A stretch of DNA of 64,000 nt from DATBVX01 sp963705495 (GTDB lineage: Bacteria; Pseudomonadota; Gammaproteobacteria; Steroidobacterales; Steroidobacteraceae), in contig CAVPJQ010000016.1 in assembly GCA_963705495.1 (NCBI GenBank), forward strand, positions 1 to 64,000, written 5' to 3'. Both the position numbers and the translations under genes were made by a program. Below, in pieces: positions 1 through 9,800 of this stretch. The notes under the pieces were generated by a model, which saw only the letters and a program-made list of their open reading frames with translations, was not told the DNA's origin and made no database searches. Each line of letters opens with the position of its first letter. The stretch's first letter is position 1.

Positions 1-68
1 TGGCGAAGGGGTGGACTGTGGTGGACATGAAGAAGGACTGGAAGCGGATCTATCCCTTCGACCAATGA
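1..68 (+). CDS. C-terminal end of an unidentified upstream gene (partial)
   Basis: The frame beginning at base 3 is open from the window edge and ends in a TGA at 66-68 after a basic, aromatic tail (reads ...WTVVDMKKDWKRIYPFDQ). Its stop overlaps the ATG of the next gene in an ATGA arrangement, which is the usual sign of translational coupling and the main reason to believe it is real. Only about 21 residues are visible, so no family can be assigned. Confidence 0.45.
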   Translation, partial: AKGWTVVDMKKDWKRIYPFDQ

Positions 69-1560
69 GCGACGCGCCTGGCATGCAGCTGCTACGCATG
101 CTCCGGCAGGCACTGATCTTCCTTCTGTACGCTGTTATCGGCGCCGTGCTGGCTGGCGTTGTGGGGTTCGTCTGGCTGGGGGTCAGGGACAAGCCCGACC
201 TCAAGCCGTGGCACACAGCGTCGCTGCACGAGGAATTCACCCGAACGGATAGCCCCCGGGTCAATACGCTCGAGGCATATCGCAAGCTCGAAGAGCGCCT
301 GTTCGGGGAGCTCCAGAGCGAGGTCTATCAGCGCACGGACCCATCAGACCGGCTGCAACTCAACCGCTATTCCGCAGGCAGCCGCGTCGATCCGACGGCT
401 TTCACCGAGAACTTCAACCGCACATTCGAGCTCACGGCTGATGCACCACGCGCTGGCGTGATCCTGATTCACGGCCTGACGGATTCGCCGTACGTGTTTC
501 GAGCCGTCGCTTCGCGCCTGCATGAGCGGGGCTGCTGGGTGGTGGTGCTGCGTCTTCCCGGACATGGCACGGCACCATCGGCGCTCACGCACATCGACTG
601 GCGGGATTGGGCGGCTGCAGTGCGGATGGCCGCCAAGGACCTGCGCAAGCGCCTCCCGGCGCAAACTCCGCTCTATCTCGTGGGATTTTCGACCGGTGCA
701 GCGCTCGCGGTGGAATACTCACTCGCGCGCCTCGAGGGCGAACAGTTGCCGGGTGCTGACGCGCTGGTCCTGCTGTCGCCCGCCATCGGTGTCGATCCGC
801 TCGCGTGGCTTGCCGTCTGGCAAGAACGTGCGTCAATGCTCCCTGGCCTCGGAGAAGTTGGCGTGGCTCGACCTCATTCCCGAATACGACCCCTACAAAT
901 ACAACTCCTTTCCGGTGAGGGCCGGCCGCGAGATCTACACGCTGACGCAGGTCATCGACGAACGCCTTACGACGGCTTGCTGCCCATGGACCTGTGCGTG
1001 GCTTCCCGCGCACGCTGGTGTTTCAGTCCCTGGTTGATGCGACGGTCTCGCCGCATGCCGTGGTGCAGGTCTTTCTCGGCCGCCTGGCGGGGGAAGGCCA
1101 TGAGCTGGTGATCTTCGATGTGAATCGGCGCGCCGACGCGCAAGCGTTCCTGCGCGCGGGGGTGCGCAGCCCAATCCAACGGTTGATGTCTGCGCAGGAA
1201 TTGCCGTTCGGAGTGACGCTGATTACGAACGAAAGCGAGACAGTCGACGACCTGGTGGCGTTGCACCGGCCCTCTCACGGCGCCACGGAACCTGCAATTC
1301 CGATCGGACTTAGCTGGCCGCCCGGCATGTTCTCGCTCTCGCACACGGCGCTGCCGATCGCACCGGACGATCCCATCTATGGCAGCGAACGCCCTGACAC
1401 CGCCAGCACGGTTTACCTGGGAAGACTCGAGCTATTGGGCGAGCAGGGCCTGTTGACGGTGCCGACCAATGCGCTGGTGCGGTTGCGGTTCAACCCATTC
1501 TTTGCCGACGAGGAACGGCGCATCGAGCAGTTCCTGGGAGTGTCAGGCGATACCCGCTGA
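65..1560 (+). CDS. Membrane-anchored alpha/beta hydrolase (two frame changes)
   Basis: Start at ATG 65, overlapping the previous stop. Residues ~10-40 form a hydrophobic anchor, so the enzyme is probably held on the periplasmic face. The core has the alpha/beta-hydrolase nucleophile elbow GFSTG (near 690-705) and an oxyanion-type HGLTDSP stretch near 470. The protein leaves its first frame near 840, continues in a second frame (LAWLDLIPEYDPYKYNSF), and shifts again near 965-990 into the last part, which carries the expected acid-residue region (SLVDATVSP). Substrate cannot be told; serine lipase/carboxylesterase-like activity is the family expectation. Because all three segments keep hydrolase character, I read the breaks as sequence indels. 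Confidence 0.75.
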
Positions 1561-1600
1561 GGTGGCGAGGGCCACGGAAGTTGGGGCCGGCTGTTCCTCG

Positions 1601-2292
1601 TCAGGGCGTCTGCGCCCTCACCGCGTCGAGCCGCTTCCTCAGGAGCCGCGCCCAATCGCTGATCAGCATACGTGCGTCCGCAGAATTCGTGACACTGCTC
1701 GACACCTGGAGCATCCCGGCGTTGCCGCGGGCCTCGCGAGCGTCCGCAACTCGCGCGAGGATCGCGCCAGTCTCCGAGTCCCGCAATTCGGCGATGAGCG
1801 TGGCATGGCCGGCGTTCATGACATAGGTGCGCGAGCGGCCCGGCTCCATCGTGTCGGGCGCATTGGCGTAGACGTCGACGAGCGCCGCGGAAACTCGCAG
1901 CACATCCGGCGCGGCTTCCGTGACGACTGGGTAGCCGTCTCTTCTTTTCCAACTCCTCCTTGAATGTCTTGTTGAACAGCGTCGGCCAGTTCAGTGCGGA
2001 TTTTTTCCCGCTCCTCGGCGCTCAACTTCATTCGCGAGCCGGTCTTCTCGGGATCCCAGTCCTTGCTGAAAGCCACTTGCGTGGGATCGAGCATCACACG
2101 CTTGTACGGGGCAAGACTGGCCCCAGGACGCACATAGGCGACATCGATGCCCTTCACTTTGGTCAGGTGAAGACCATCCTCGGTGACTTCAGGCGGTTTC
2201 TCAGCGAATGCCGTTGTGGCGCTGAGCAGTCCGATATGCAGCAGTGCGGCGGCAGCAACCAGTGGGCATGCTCGTCCGAGAGTCAGTTTCAC
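1601..2292 (-). CDS. DUF3313-family exported protein (one or more frame changes)
   Basis: The start is the GTG at 2292, chosen because AAGGAGAG sits just upstream and the protein then begins with a clean signal peptide ending ...ATTAFA. The mature part has the DUF3313 look: VRPGASLAPYKRVMLDP near the N-terminus and a C-terminal half on induced variation in a second frame (VSAALVDVYANAPD ... RMLISDWARLLRKRLD). The frame changes between about 1900 and 1975. The family is a set of ~220-residue periplasmic or lipoprotein-like proteins of unknown function. It is transcribed divergently from the DUF3300 gene. Confidence 0.65.
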
Positions 2293-2450
2293 AAGTCTCT
2301 CCTTGAATACCAGGCTGAGGTCGGCGTGACGATACCCATGGCCGACTGCGGCACGCAACGCGTGAGGCGCGCAGCGGGTTCCGTAATCTCCACAGTGGGG
2401 TGAGCCGCGTTTAGCGGGTAGTCTGCGCTCCGGGCCTGAGTGAGGCAGTC

Positions 2451-3806
2451 ATGCGGCGCGCATCCTTGCGATTCCTGCGGTTACTCACGCTCCTGTTGAC
2501 GGCAGGAGTGTTCTCATTCCTGGCCCTGGCACAGGAGGCTGCCCCGCCGCCCGCGGGCGCGGCGGCGACGGGCGCGCCGGACAAGCCGCTTTTCAAGCCC
2601 GAGGAACTCGAGCAGATCGTCGCGCCCATTGCCCTTTACCCGGACTCGCTATTGGCGCAAGTGCTGATGGCATCGACCTATCCGCTGGCGATCGTCGAGG
2701 CAGCGCGCTGGTCGAAAGCACATCCTGACGTCAAGGGCGACGCCGTCGCCAAGGCCGTGGAGAAGGAGGACTGGGACCCCAGCGTCAAGTCGCTGGTCGC
2801 GTTCCCCGAAGTCCTCACGATGATGGATGAGAAAGTCGACTGGACGCAGAAGCTCGGCGACGCATTCCTGGCGCAACAGAAGGAGGTCATGGACGCAGTG
2901 CAACGCCTGCGCACTCGGGCGAAGGATCAGGGCAACCTGAAGAGCTCGAAAGAACAGACCGTCAAGACCGAACCGGCACCTGCGGGCTCGCCGAACCCGA
3001 CCACTATCATCATCGAGCAGGCAGACCCCGAAGTCGTCTACGTGCCCACTTACAATCCGACAGTGGTCTACGGCGCGTGGCCATACCCGGCCTATCCGCC
3101 GTACTACTACTACCCGCCGTATTACGCAGGCGGTGCGTTCTTCTCTTTCAGCATGGGCGTTATCGTCGGCGGCGCCATTTGGGGCAACTGCAACTGGGGG
3201 AGCAGCGATATCGACATCGATGTCAATCGTTACAACGATTTCAATCGTAACGAGATCAACAACGGCAATCGTGGCGACCGTGGCAACCGTGACCAGATCA
3301 ACGGCGGCAACCGCAACAACGGCAAGTGGGAGCACAACGCCGCCAATCGCAAGGGCGTCGAATACCGCGATTCCAAGAGCCAGCAGAAATACGGGGGTGC
3401 GAGCAGCCGCGAAGCGGTCCAATCGCGCGAGGCGTATCGCGGTCGCGCGGAGCAGGGGCGTCAGCAGATCGCACGCGAAGGGACGGCCAATCAACGTGAC
3501 CTGGCCGGTAATCGCCTCGATACCAGCAGTCGCGACGCCAGCGGCAACCGCGATCTTGGCGGCCAGTCGCGTGATCTCGGCGGGCAATCGCGTGATCGAG
3601 GCGGTCAGACACGTGATTCCGGCGGTCAGTCGCGTGATCTCGGCGGCGGCAGCCAGAGTCGCGACCTCGGTTCTTCGAATCGGTCACGCTCACCGGACGC
3701 TTTCAGCGGTGTCGGCAGCGGCTCGGGCACACGAGCGCAAAGCAGCCGGGGTGCGTCAAGCCGCGGCTCAAGCGGCATGTCGCGCGGCGGCGGGCGTCGT
3801 CGCTAA
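2451..3806 (+). CDS. DUF3300 domain-containing exported protein
   Basis: 451 residues, intact. An N-terminal signal peptide (cleavage near FLALAQ) is followed by the conserved DUF3300 block (EELEQIVAPIALYPDSLLAQ, then a W..HPDV and WDPSVKSLVAFPEVL region, and a VVYVPTYNPTVVYG segment). A Tyr/Pro-rich stretch and a Gly-rich hydrophobic segment follow. The C-terminal ~170 residues are low-complexity, rich in Asn, Arg, Gly, Ser and Gln with heptad-like repeats and a final GGGRRR. The family is common in proteobacterial envelopes but its function is unknown. It sits 17 bases before a DUF2950 gene; the two families often travel together, which suggests a joint role. Confidence 0.85.
   Translation: MRRASLRFLRLLTLLLTAGVFSFLALAQEAAPPPAGAAATGAPDKPLFKPEELEQIVAPIALYPDSLLAQVLMASTYPLAIVEAARWSKAHPDVKGDAVAKAVEKEDWDPSVKSLVAFPEVLTMMDEKVDWTQKLGDAFLAQQKEVMDAVQRLRTRAKDQGNLKSSKEQTVKTEPAPAGSPNPTTIIIEQADPEVVYVPTYNPTVVYGAWPYPAYPPYYYYPPYYAGGAFFSFSMGVIVGGAIWGNCNWGSSDIDIDVNRYNDFNRNEINNGNRGDRGNRDQINGGNRNNGKWEHNAANRKGVEYRDSKSQQKYGGASSREAVQSREAYRGRAEQGRQQIAREGTANQRDLAGNRLDTSSRDASGNRDLGGQSRDLGGQSRDRGGQTRDSGGQSRDLGGGSQSRDLGSSNRSRSPDAFSGVGSGSGTRAQSSRGASSRGSSGMSRGGGRRR
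3558..3641 (+). repeat. In-gene 21-bp tandem repeat (GGQSRDx)4
   Basis: Four consecutive 21-base units encode GGQSRDL, GGQSRDR, GGQTRDS and GGQSRDL, followed by a degenerate fifth copy. They lie in the basic, low-complexity tail of the DUF3300 protein. Such repeats can change copy number by slippage. Confidence 0.8.
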
Positions 3807-3823
3807 GCAACGGAGGGACCGCC

Positions 3824-4744
3824 ATGCGCCGGCTTGCAGTTCGAATTCTCCTCCTGGCGATCATTACTTTGAGCGCATGCAGTCGATCGCACATCCAACA
3901 GAAAGATTTCGCGTCCGCAGATCAGGCCATCCAGGCGTTGGTGAGCGCCGTGAGATCCGGTGATACACGGACGATGCTCGAAGTGCTGGGAGGCGACGCC
4001 AAGCCACTGATCGAGTCGGGTGACCCGGTGCAGGACGGCAATGCACGCGCGTTGTTCGTGCGCGAGTACGAATCTCTCAACTCGCTCCTGAGCACTCCGG
4101 ACGGTCTGACGATCCTTCAGGTGGGGTCCGATAACTGGCCATTCCCATTCCCTCTGGTCCAAGAGGGCGAGCGCTGGCGCTTCGACAGTTCTGCGGGCGT
4201 GGAAGAGATCATCAATCGTCGAGTCGGCCGCAACGAGCTGTCGACGATCCAAGCATGCCTGGCATTCGTGGATGCGGAACGCGAGTACTACCTGCGCAAC
4301 CCCGAAAATGATCCCCTGTTCCATTACGCGCGCCGGCTGCTGAGTACCGAGGGGCACAAGGATGGGCTCTATTGGCCGGTCGCCGAGGGTGAAGAGCCGA
4401 GTCCTCTGGGCGAGGAGTTCGCACGCGCGCGCGCTGAAGGGTACTTCAAGGACGAAGTGCCCAAATCGACACCCTTTCATGGCTACGTGTATCGCGCGCT
4501 CGAAGCGCAAGGCCCGAACGCGGTGGGCGGCGCGTACCAGTACGTGGCGCACGACAAGATGATCGGTGGCTTCGCGCTCGTGGCTTATCCGGCGGAATAC
4601 GGCACGAGCGGTGTGATGACGTTCATCGTGAATCACCAGGGAGTGGTGTTCTCCAAGGATCTCGGACCGGACACTCAGCGACTCGCCGGTGAGATGAAGG
4701 CCTTCGATCCCGACGACACCTGGAAGCGGGAAGCCGCCATCTAG
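3824..4744 (+). CDS. DUF2950 family lipoprotein
   Basis: 306 residues, intact. The N-terminus is a lipoprotein signal with a lipobox-like LSAC (MRRLAVRILLLAIITLSAC), so the mature protein is probably lipid-anchored. The body matches DUF2950: FASADQAIQALVSAVRSGD near the start, WPFPFPLVQEG, RVGRNELSTIQACLAFVDAEREY, and the STPFHGYVYRAL / GGFALVAYPAEYGTSGVMTF region. Function is unknown. It follows the DUF3300 gene closely and is probably co-transcribed with it. A gap of about 65 bases separates it from the next gene. Confidence 0.85.
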   Translation: MRRLAVRILLLAIITLSACSRSHIQQKDFASADQAIQALVSAVRSGDTRTMLEVLGGDAKPLIESGDPVQDGNARALFVREYESLNSLLSTPDGLTILQVGSDNWPFPFPLVQEGERWRFDSSAGVEEIINRRVGRNELSTIQACLAFVDAEREYYLRNPENDPLFHYARRLLSTEGHKDGLYWPVAEGEEPSPLGEEFARARAEGYFKDEVPKSTPFHGYVYRALEAQGPNAVGGAYQYVAHDKMIGGFALVAYPAEYGTSGVMTFIVNHQGVVFSKDLGPDTQRLAGEMKAFDPDDTWKREAAI

Positions 4745-4809
4745 GCACGAGACACCTGTCGACAGTCTCGCTCGACACGTGTCTTGTGCGAGTGGACTAC
4801 CATGTGCGC

Positions 4810-6591
4810 ATGAGATTCCGGTCTTGTCTGGTCACTTCGTTACTGTCCCTCTTACCCGTGGCGGGCCACACAGCGGCGCGCGTCGAGGATGGTCCCTCAT
4901 GGCGAGTGCTCATGGTCTATTCCTATGGCCGGGACTTTGCGCCCATCAATGTCGCGGGAGAACGGTTTCGCAGCGAGCTGGTGCGCCGTGCCAAGCGTCC
5001 GATCGAGTTCTATGAGGCTTCGTTGGACAGTGCGCGACTGCGAAGTGTCGCTGAGCGCGAGGACGAGGTGCTCACGACCTACCTGACTGAAAAATTCTCC
5101 AGCCATCGGCCGGACCTCGTGGTTACGATCGGCGCCCCCGCAGCTCGCTTCCTGCTCGCCAACCGGCCTCGGCTGTTCCCTTCGGTTCCGTGCCTGATCG
5201 GCGCTGTCGACCCGCGCATGATTGCAGCACAGCCGCTCGGTGCGCTCGATGCGGCAGTAACGGCTCATATCGATCTGCCCGCCATCATCGACACGATCCT
5301 GGCGTTGCGCCCTGAAACTGACCACGTCACGATCGTCTTCGGCGCTTCTGATAACGAGATGCGCTGGCGCGATGCCGCGCAACACGACCTCGTTCCCTAT
5401 CGCGGGCGCGTCGATTTTGACTACACCAACGACTTGTCATTGGACGAGATCCGCGATCGCCTGGCCACGCTTTCAAGTCGGTCGGCAATCCTGTTCGGGG
5501 TTCTTGCTGTAGATGCTGCAGGTGTCGCTTATGAGCAGGATCACGCACTGATCGAACTGTCCGCAGCAGCCCGCGCGCCGATGTTCGGTCTTTTCGATAC
5601 CCAGCTCGGCAAGGGCATCGTGGGCGGGTCCCTGGTGTCGCTTACTCGCGTAGGCGACGCGATGGCGGGGACTGCCATGCGGATTCTTGACGGGGAGGCT
5701 GTGAGCAAGCTTCCGAGCGTAGATATTGCTGGCGCCAGCATGCTGTACGACTGGCGCCAGCTGGTGCGCTGGAAGATTCCGGAGTCCCGGCTACCACCCG
5801 CCAGCATCGTGCTGCATCGCCCCGCGACGCTTTGGGAGCAGTACGCGGGGATCGTCACCGCTGTGTCCGCGATCATCCTGGTGCAGATGGCGTTCATCGC
5901 CGTGCTCGGCGTGCAACACCGCCGGCTCAGAGCAGCCGAAAAGGAGACCCGTGACTTGAGCGCACGCCTCCTGTCGGCGAACGAGGATGAAAGGCGACGC
6001 CTGGCGCGCGATCTGCATGACGACTTCAGCCATCGTATTGCCCGCCTGTCGATGGATGCCGCGCAGCTCGAACGCTCTGAACGCCTGAGGGACGAGCCGC
6101 GCATCGTGCACAACATTCGCGAGGAGCTCAGCCATCTGGCCGAAGACATTCACGATGTCTCCCACCGCCTGCATCCGACGACACTCGAGGATCTCGGTCT
6201 GGCTGACGCGCTGCGCACCGAGTGCGACCTGTTGGCACGCTCCGCGGCACTCAAGATCGTCGTGGAAGTGGACGCTGTCCCGGAGCAGCTCCCGTCGGAG
6301 ATCGCCCTGTGTGCCTTCCGCGTGGCACAGGAAGCACTGCGCAATGTCAGCCGGCACGCCAGGGCCAGTACTGTCGACCTTTCGGTCAAAGCCTCAAACG
6401 GAAGTCTGTCCCTCGCGGTGCGCGACGACGGGGTGGGATTCGATCCGACCGTGCAACGTGGTGTGAGCCTGGGTCACGCCAGCATGCGTGAGCGCGTGCG
6501 CCTACTGGGTGGTGTGGTGGAGATTCACAGTGCGCCCGGTCGCGGTACAACGATCCAGACCCACATTCCACTGACTGTGACAATCTCATGA
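4810..6591 (+). CDS. Sensor histidine kinase with a periplasmic ABC-substrate-binding-like sensor
   Basis: I choose ATG 4810 because it gives a direct signal peptide (MRFRSCLVTSLLSLLPVAG); a GTG at 4786 is also possible. Residues ~25-340 resemble the ABC_sub_bind periplasmic fold (RVLMVYSYGRDFAPINV, PDLVVTIGAPAARFLL). One transmembrane helix follows at about 345-368, then a HisKA_3 dimerisation motif (LARDLHDDFSHRIA) with the phospho-acceptor His near residue 403, and a HATPase domain (RDDGVGFDP; GHASMRERV; GRGTTI). It overlaps the response-regulator gene by four bases (ATGA), so the two form a NarL-type two-component system. Position directly before the decarboxylase block makes that block the likely target; this is inference. 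Confidence 0.85.
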   Translation: MRFRSCLVTSLLSLLPVAGHTAARVEDGPSWRVLMVYSYGRDFAPINVAGERFRSELVRRAKRPIEFYEASLDSARLRSVAEREDEVLTTYLTEKFSSHRPDLVVTIGAPAARFLLANRPRLFPSVPCLIGAVDPRMIAAQPLGALDAAVTAHIDLPAIIDTILALRPETDHVTIVFGASDNEMRWRDAAQHDLVPYRGRVDFDYTNDLSLDEIRDRLATLSSRSAILFGVLAVDAAGVAYEQDHALIELSAAARAPMFGLFDTQLGKGIVGGSLVSLTRVGDAMAGTAMRILDGEAVSKLPSVDIAGASMLYDWRQLVRWKIPESRLPPASIVLHRPATLWEQYAGIVTAVSAIILVQMAFIAVLGVQHRRLRAAEKETRDLSARLLSANEDERRRLARDLHDDFSHRIARLSMDAAQLERSERLRDEPRIVHNIREELSHLAEDIHDVSHRLHPTTLEDLGLADALRTECDLLARSAALKIVVEVDAVPEQLPSEIALCAFRVAQEALRNVSRHARASTVDLSVKASNGSLSLAVRDDGVGFDPTVQRGVSLGHASMRERVRLLGGVVEIHSAPGRGTTIQTHIPLTVTIS

Positions 6592-7220
6592 ACCCCCGCG
6601 TCTTGCTCGCCGACGACCATCGCATCGTGGCCGAGGGGCTAAAGAACCTGTTGGCGCAGGATTTCGAGATCATGGGCATGGTCGAGGACGGCCAAGCGCT
6701 GATCGACGCGGCGAATCGTTTGCACCCCGACGTGATCGTGGCCGACATCACGATGCCTGGCCTGAATGGAATCGAGGCGCTCAAGATTCTCAAGGCCGGC
6801 GATCCGATGGTCAAAGTCGTCTTTCTGACCATGCACAGTGAAACCGCGTACGCGCGGCGTGCGCTCGACGCGGGCGCCTCGGGTTTTGTGCTGAAGCATT
6901 GCGCGCCAGAGGAGCTCGTGCTTGCCGTACGCGCCGCTCTTGCGGGCCAGCGCTTCGTGACGCCGGCACTAGCGGCGAAATTGCTGCCAGGCGGGGCCAG
7001 CGACGCGGCGGACGATCCTGCCCTCAGCCTCACAACGCGGCAACGCGAGGTATTGCGGATGGCCGCAGGGGGCAAGGTCGCCAAGCAGATCGCCACGGAG
7101 CTCGGAATCTCGGTGCGCACCGTCGAATTTCACAAGTATCACTTGATGGAAACGCTGGGACTGCGGACCAACGCCGAACTGGTCCACTTTGCCATCAAGC
7201 ACGGAATCATCGACCTCTAG
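6588..7220 (+). CDS. NarL/FixJ-type response regulator
   Basis: 210 residues, intact, starting in the ATGA overlap with the kinase gene. The receiver domain (1-120) has the acidic pair Asp9/Asp10, the phospho-acceptor Asp53 in VADITMPG, and the conserved Lys in FVLKHCAPEE. A LuxR-type helix-turn-helix lies at about 145-205 (LTTRQREVLRMAAGGKVAKQ, then GISVRTVEFHKYHLMETLG). It is expected to bind DNA as a phosphorylated dimer. The 240-base gap that follows, ahead of the first decarboxylase gene, is the obvious place for its binding sites. Confidence 0.9.
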   Translation: MNPRVLLADDHRIVAEGLKNLLAQDFEIMGMVEDGQALIDAANRLHPDVIVADITMPGLNGIEALKILKAGDPMVKVVFLTMHSETAYARRALDAGASGFVLKHCAPEELVLAVRAALAGQRFVTPALAAKLLPGGASDAADDPALSLTTRQREVLRMAAGGKVAKQIATELGISVRTVEFHKYHLMETLGLRTNAELVHFAIKHGIIDL

Positions 7221-7323
7221 GCGATTCGGGCACCAGGGCAGACAACGCTTCCGCGTCTGAATGCAATTCGAACGAGTTCTCCCCGGTGCTGTCGGATGGG
7301 TGCCACGTTGCCCCAAAGGGCAA

Positions 7324-7352
7324 TTGTCGCGACGGTATCTGCGGTCTATACG
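7324..7352 (+). promoter_or_regulatory. Possible sigma70-type promoter upstream of the decarboxylase block
   Basis: TTGTCG (7324-7329), a 17-base spacer and TATACG (7347-7352), each matching consensus at four of six positions. It lies in the only sizeable gap before the decarboxylase/antiporter genes. This is a motif match only. Confidence 0.3.
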
Positions 7353-7459
7353 TGGGGTAGCAGGGAACTCTCCGAGTAGTCCCAAGGTGGACACCTGCCT
7401 AACCTTTATCTGGGTTACTTCGGACAAGGACTTGGATTCCCAGTCCTGAGGGAGACGCC

Positions 7460-9770
7460 ATGATGCAAAGTACGGGGTCGCGCCCGCTCGCCCGGCGAGT
7501 CCTGATCGTAGATAACGCTCTCGCTGACGCGACTAACGCTGCAGCGCGCAGCGTGCGCGGCCTGGCGACGGAGCTGCGAGCTCGAAACATGGAAGTCGTG
7601 GAGTCACTGTCGTGCGAGGACGGGCTGGCCACGGTCGATCTCCGATTCGGGCATCCACTGCATTCTGCTCAACTGGACCCAGGGCGCGAATGACAGCAGC
7701 ACGCACCAGGCGGCGACCGAGCTATTGCGCGCGGTGCGGGCACGCAACGCCAAGGTGCCCATCTTCCTCCTGGCCAGTCGCAAACTTGCGGGCACCGTCA
7801 GTGTCGAGGTTGCCACGCTGGCGGATGAGTTCGTGTGGATCTTCGACGACACCGCGTCGTTCATCAGCGGCCGCGTCGAGGGTGCCATCGAGCGCTACGT
7901 GGAGGCGCTGCTGCCGCCTTATGCGGCCGCATTAGCGCGCTATAACCGTGAACGCGAGTACTCGTGGGCGGCACCCGGTCACCAGGGCGGTGTCGCGTTC
8001 CTCAAGTCGCCTGTGGGTCGCGCGTTCTTCGACTTCTTCGGCGAGAACCTGTTTCGCACCGACATGGGCATCGAGCGCGGGGCGCTGGGTTCTGTACTCG
8101 GTCATAGTGGCCCGGTCGGTGAGAGTGAGCGCAACATTGCCCGTATCTTCGGTGCCGACCGTTCGTATTCGGTATTGAACGGCACTTCCGCGTCCAACCG
8201 CGCGATCATGTCGGCTTGCGTGGGCGATAACGAAATCGCGCTCTGCGATCGTAACTGTCACAAGTCCATTGAGCAGGGCCTCGCGATCACGGGCGGCATT
8301 CCGGTATTCCTGAGTCCGACGCGCAATCGCTACGGGATCATCGGACCCATTCCACCTGAGCGACTCGGCCCCGAAGCGATCGCGAAGTGCATCGCGGACA
8401 ATCCGCTCGCGAAGTCCGCCACCCAAAAGCGGCCCGTGTACTCGGTGCTGACCAACTGTACTTACGACGGCATGTGTTACAACGCGGCGGAAGTCGAGAC
8501 GCGGCTGGCGAAGAGTGTCGATCGCGTCCATTTCGATGAGGCGTGGTACGGCTACGCGCGTTTCAACCGGATGTACCGCGATCGCTACGCCATGCGTGGC
8601 GATCCCGCGACCCATCCGAAGGACGGACCGACAGTTTTTGCAACCCATTCGACCCATAAGCTGCTCGCTGCGCTGTCGCAGACCTCATACATCCACATCC
8701 GGGACGGACGCAGCGCGATCGATCACGGTCGCTTCAACGAGGCGTACTGCTCGCAAGCCAGCACCTCGCCGCTCTATGCGCTGGTTGCATCGAATGATAT
8801 TGCTGCCGCTATGATGGACGGCCCGGGCGGACAGACACTCACCCAGGAAACCATCGACGAAGCGGTAGCGTGCCGACTCGCTTTCGCACGTGCCCGGCAG
8901 GAATTTCTGAAGAAGAAGGAGTGGTTCTTCGCGCCGTGGAATGCCGAGGAAGTACGCGATCCGGTCAGCAACCGGAAAGTGCCCTTTCACGAAGCGCCTG
9001 AAGAGCTGCTTACGACAGACGCGAACTGCTGGGTCCTGCACCCTGGCGAAAGTTGGCATGGGTTCGAAGGGCTGCCGGACGGCTATTGCATGCTCGATCC
9101 AATCAAGTTCGGCATCGTATGCCCGGGCATGAAGACAGATGGTCAACTCGACTCGTCAGGCATTCCGGCTGACATTGTGACCGCGTATCTCGGTCGGCAC
9201 GGCATCGTGCCCTCGCGCACCACGGATCACATGGTGCTGTTCCTGTTCTCGATGGGTGTGACGAAGGGCAAGTGGGGCACGCTCCTTAACACGTTGCTCG
9301 ATTTCAAGGTCGACTACGATCGCAACGCGCCGCTCGAGGAAGTGCTGCCGTCGATTGCCGCCAAGTCACCCGCCCGTTATGCGGGCAAGGGTCTGAAAGA
9401 TCTTGGCGACGAGATGTGGCAACAACTGCGCAAGAGCAAACAAGGGCATTGGCAGGCGCAGGCGTATGCCACGCTGCCGAAGCCGGAGATGACGCCGCGC
9501 CGCGCATTCCAACGGTTGATGGCGGGGGACGCGGAGAAGGTCCCACTCAGTGAGATCGCCAATCGTGTGGTGGCCGTCGGCGTGATTCCGTATCCGCCCG
9601 GTATCCCGATCGTCATGCCCGGCGAGAGCATCGGCGCCGCTGACGGACCGTGGCTCACGTACCTGCGCACCTTGCAGGAATACGGCCACCTGTTTCCTGG
9701 ATTCGCCAAAGAGGTCGAGGGCACCGAAGAAAAGGATGACGGCTACCACATCTATTGCGTGAAAGCGTGA
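7460..9770 (+). CDS. AdiA-type amino-acid (arginine-like) decarboxylase, copy 1 (one frame change)
   Basis: About 770 residues once the two frames are joined near 7635; the usual length for biodegradative arginine decarboxylase is ~755. The first ~130 residues form the receiver-like wing domain (VLIVDNALAD ... VPIFLLAS). The PLP fold-type I core has CDRNCHKSIEQ, HFDEAWYGYARF and the Schiff-base lysine in ATHSTHKLLAALSQ (codon at 8658). The C-terminal domain has ESWHGF and VIPYPPGIPI. These motifs follow E. coli AdiA more closely than LdcI or SpeC as I recall them. The reaction would consume a cytoplasmic proton and release CO2 plus agmatine or another amine. GAGGGAG precedes the ATG pair at 7460/7463. 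Substrate is not proven; the adjacent antiporter is PotE-like. Confidence 0.85.
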
Positions 9771-9800
9771 GCCCGTAGCGGCAAACGAAGGAGAAGCGCG

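Noticed and set aside
2649..3587. 312-codon open frame on the minus strand
   Set aside because: Shadow of the DUF3300 gene. Its Val/Ala/Ile-rich run is the reverse reading of Asn/Asp-rich codons.
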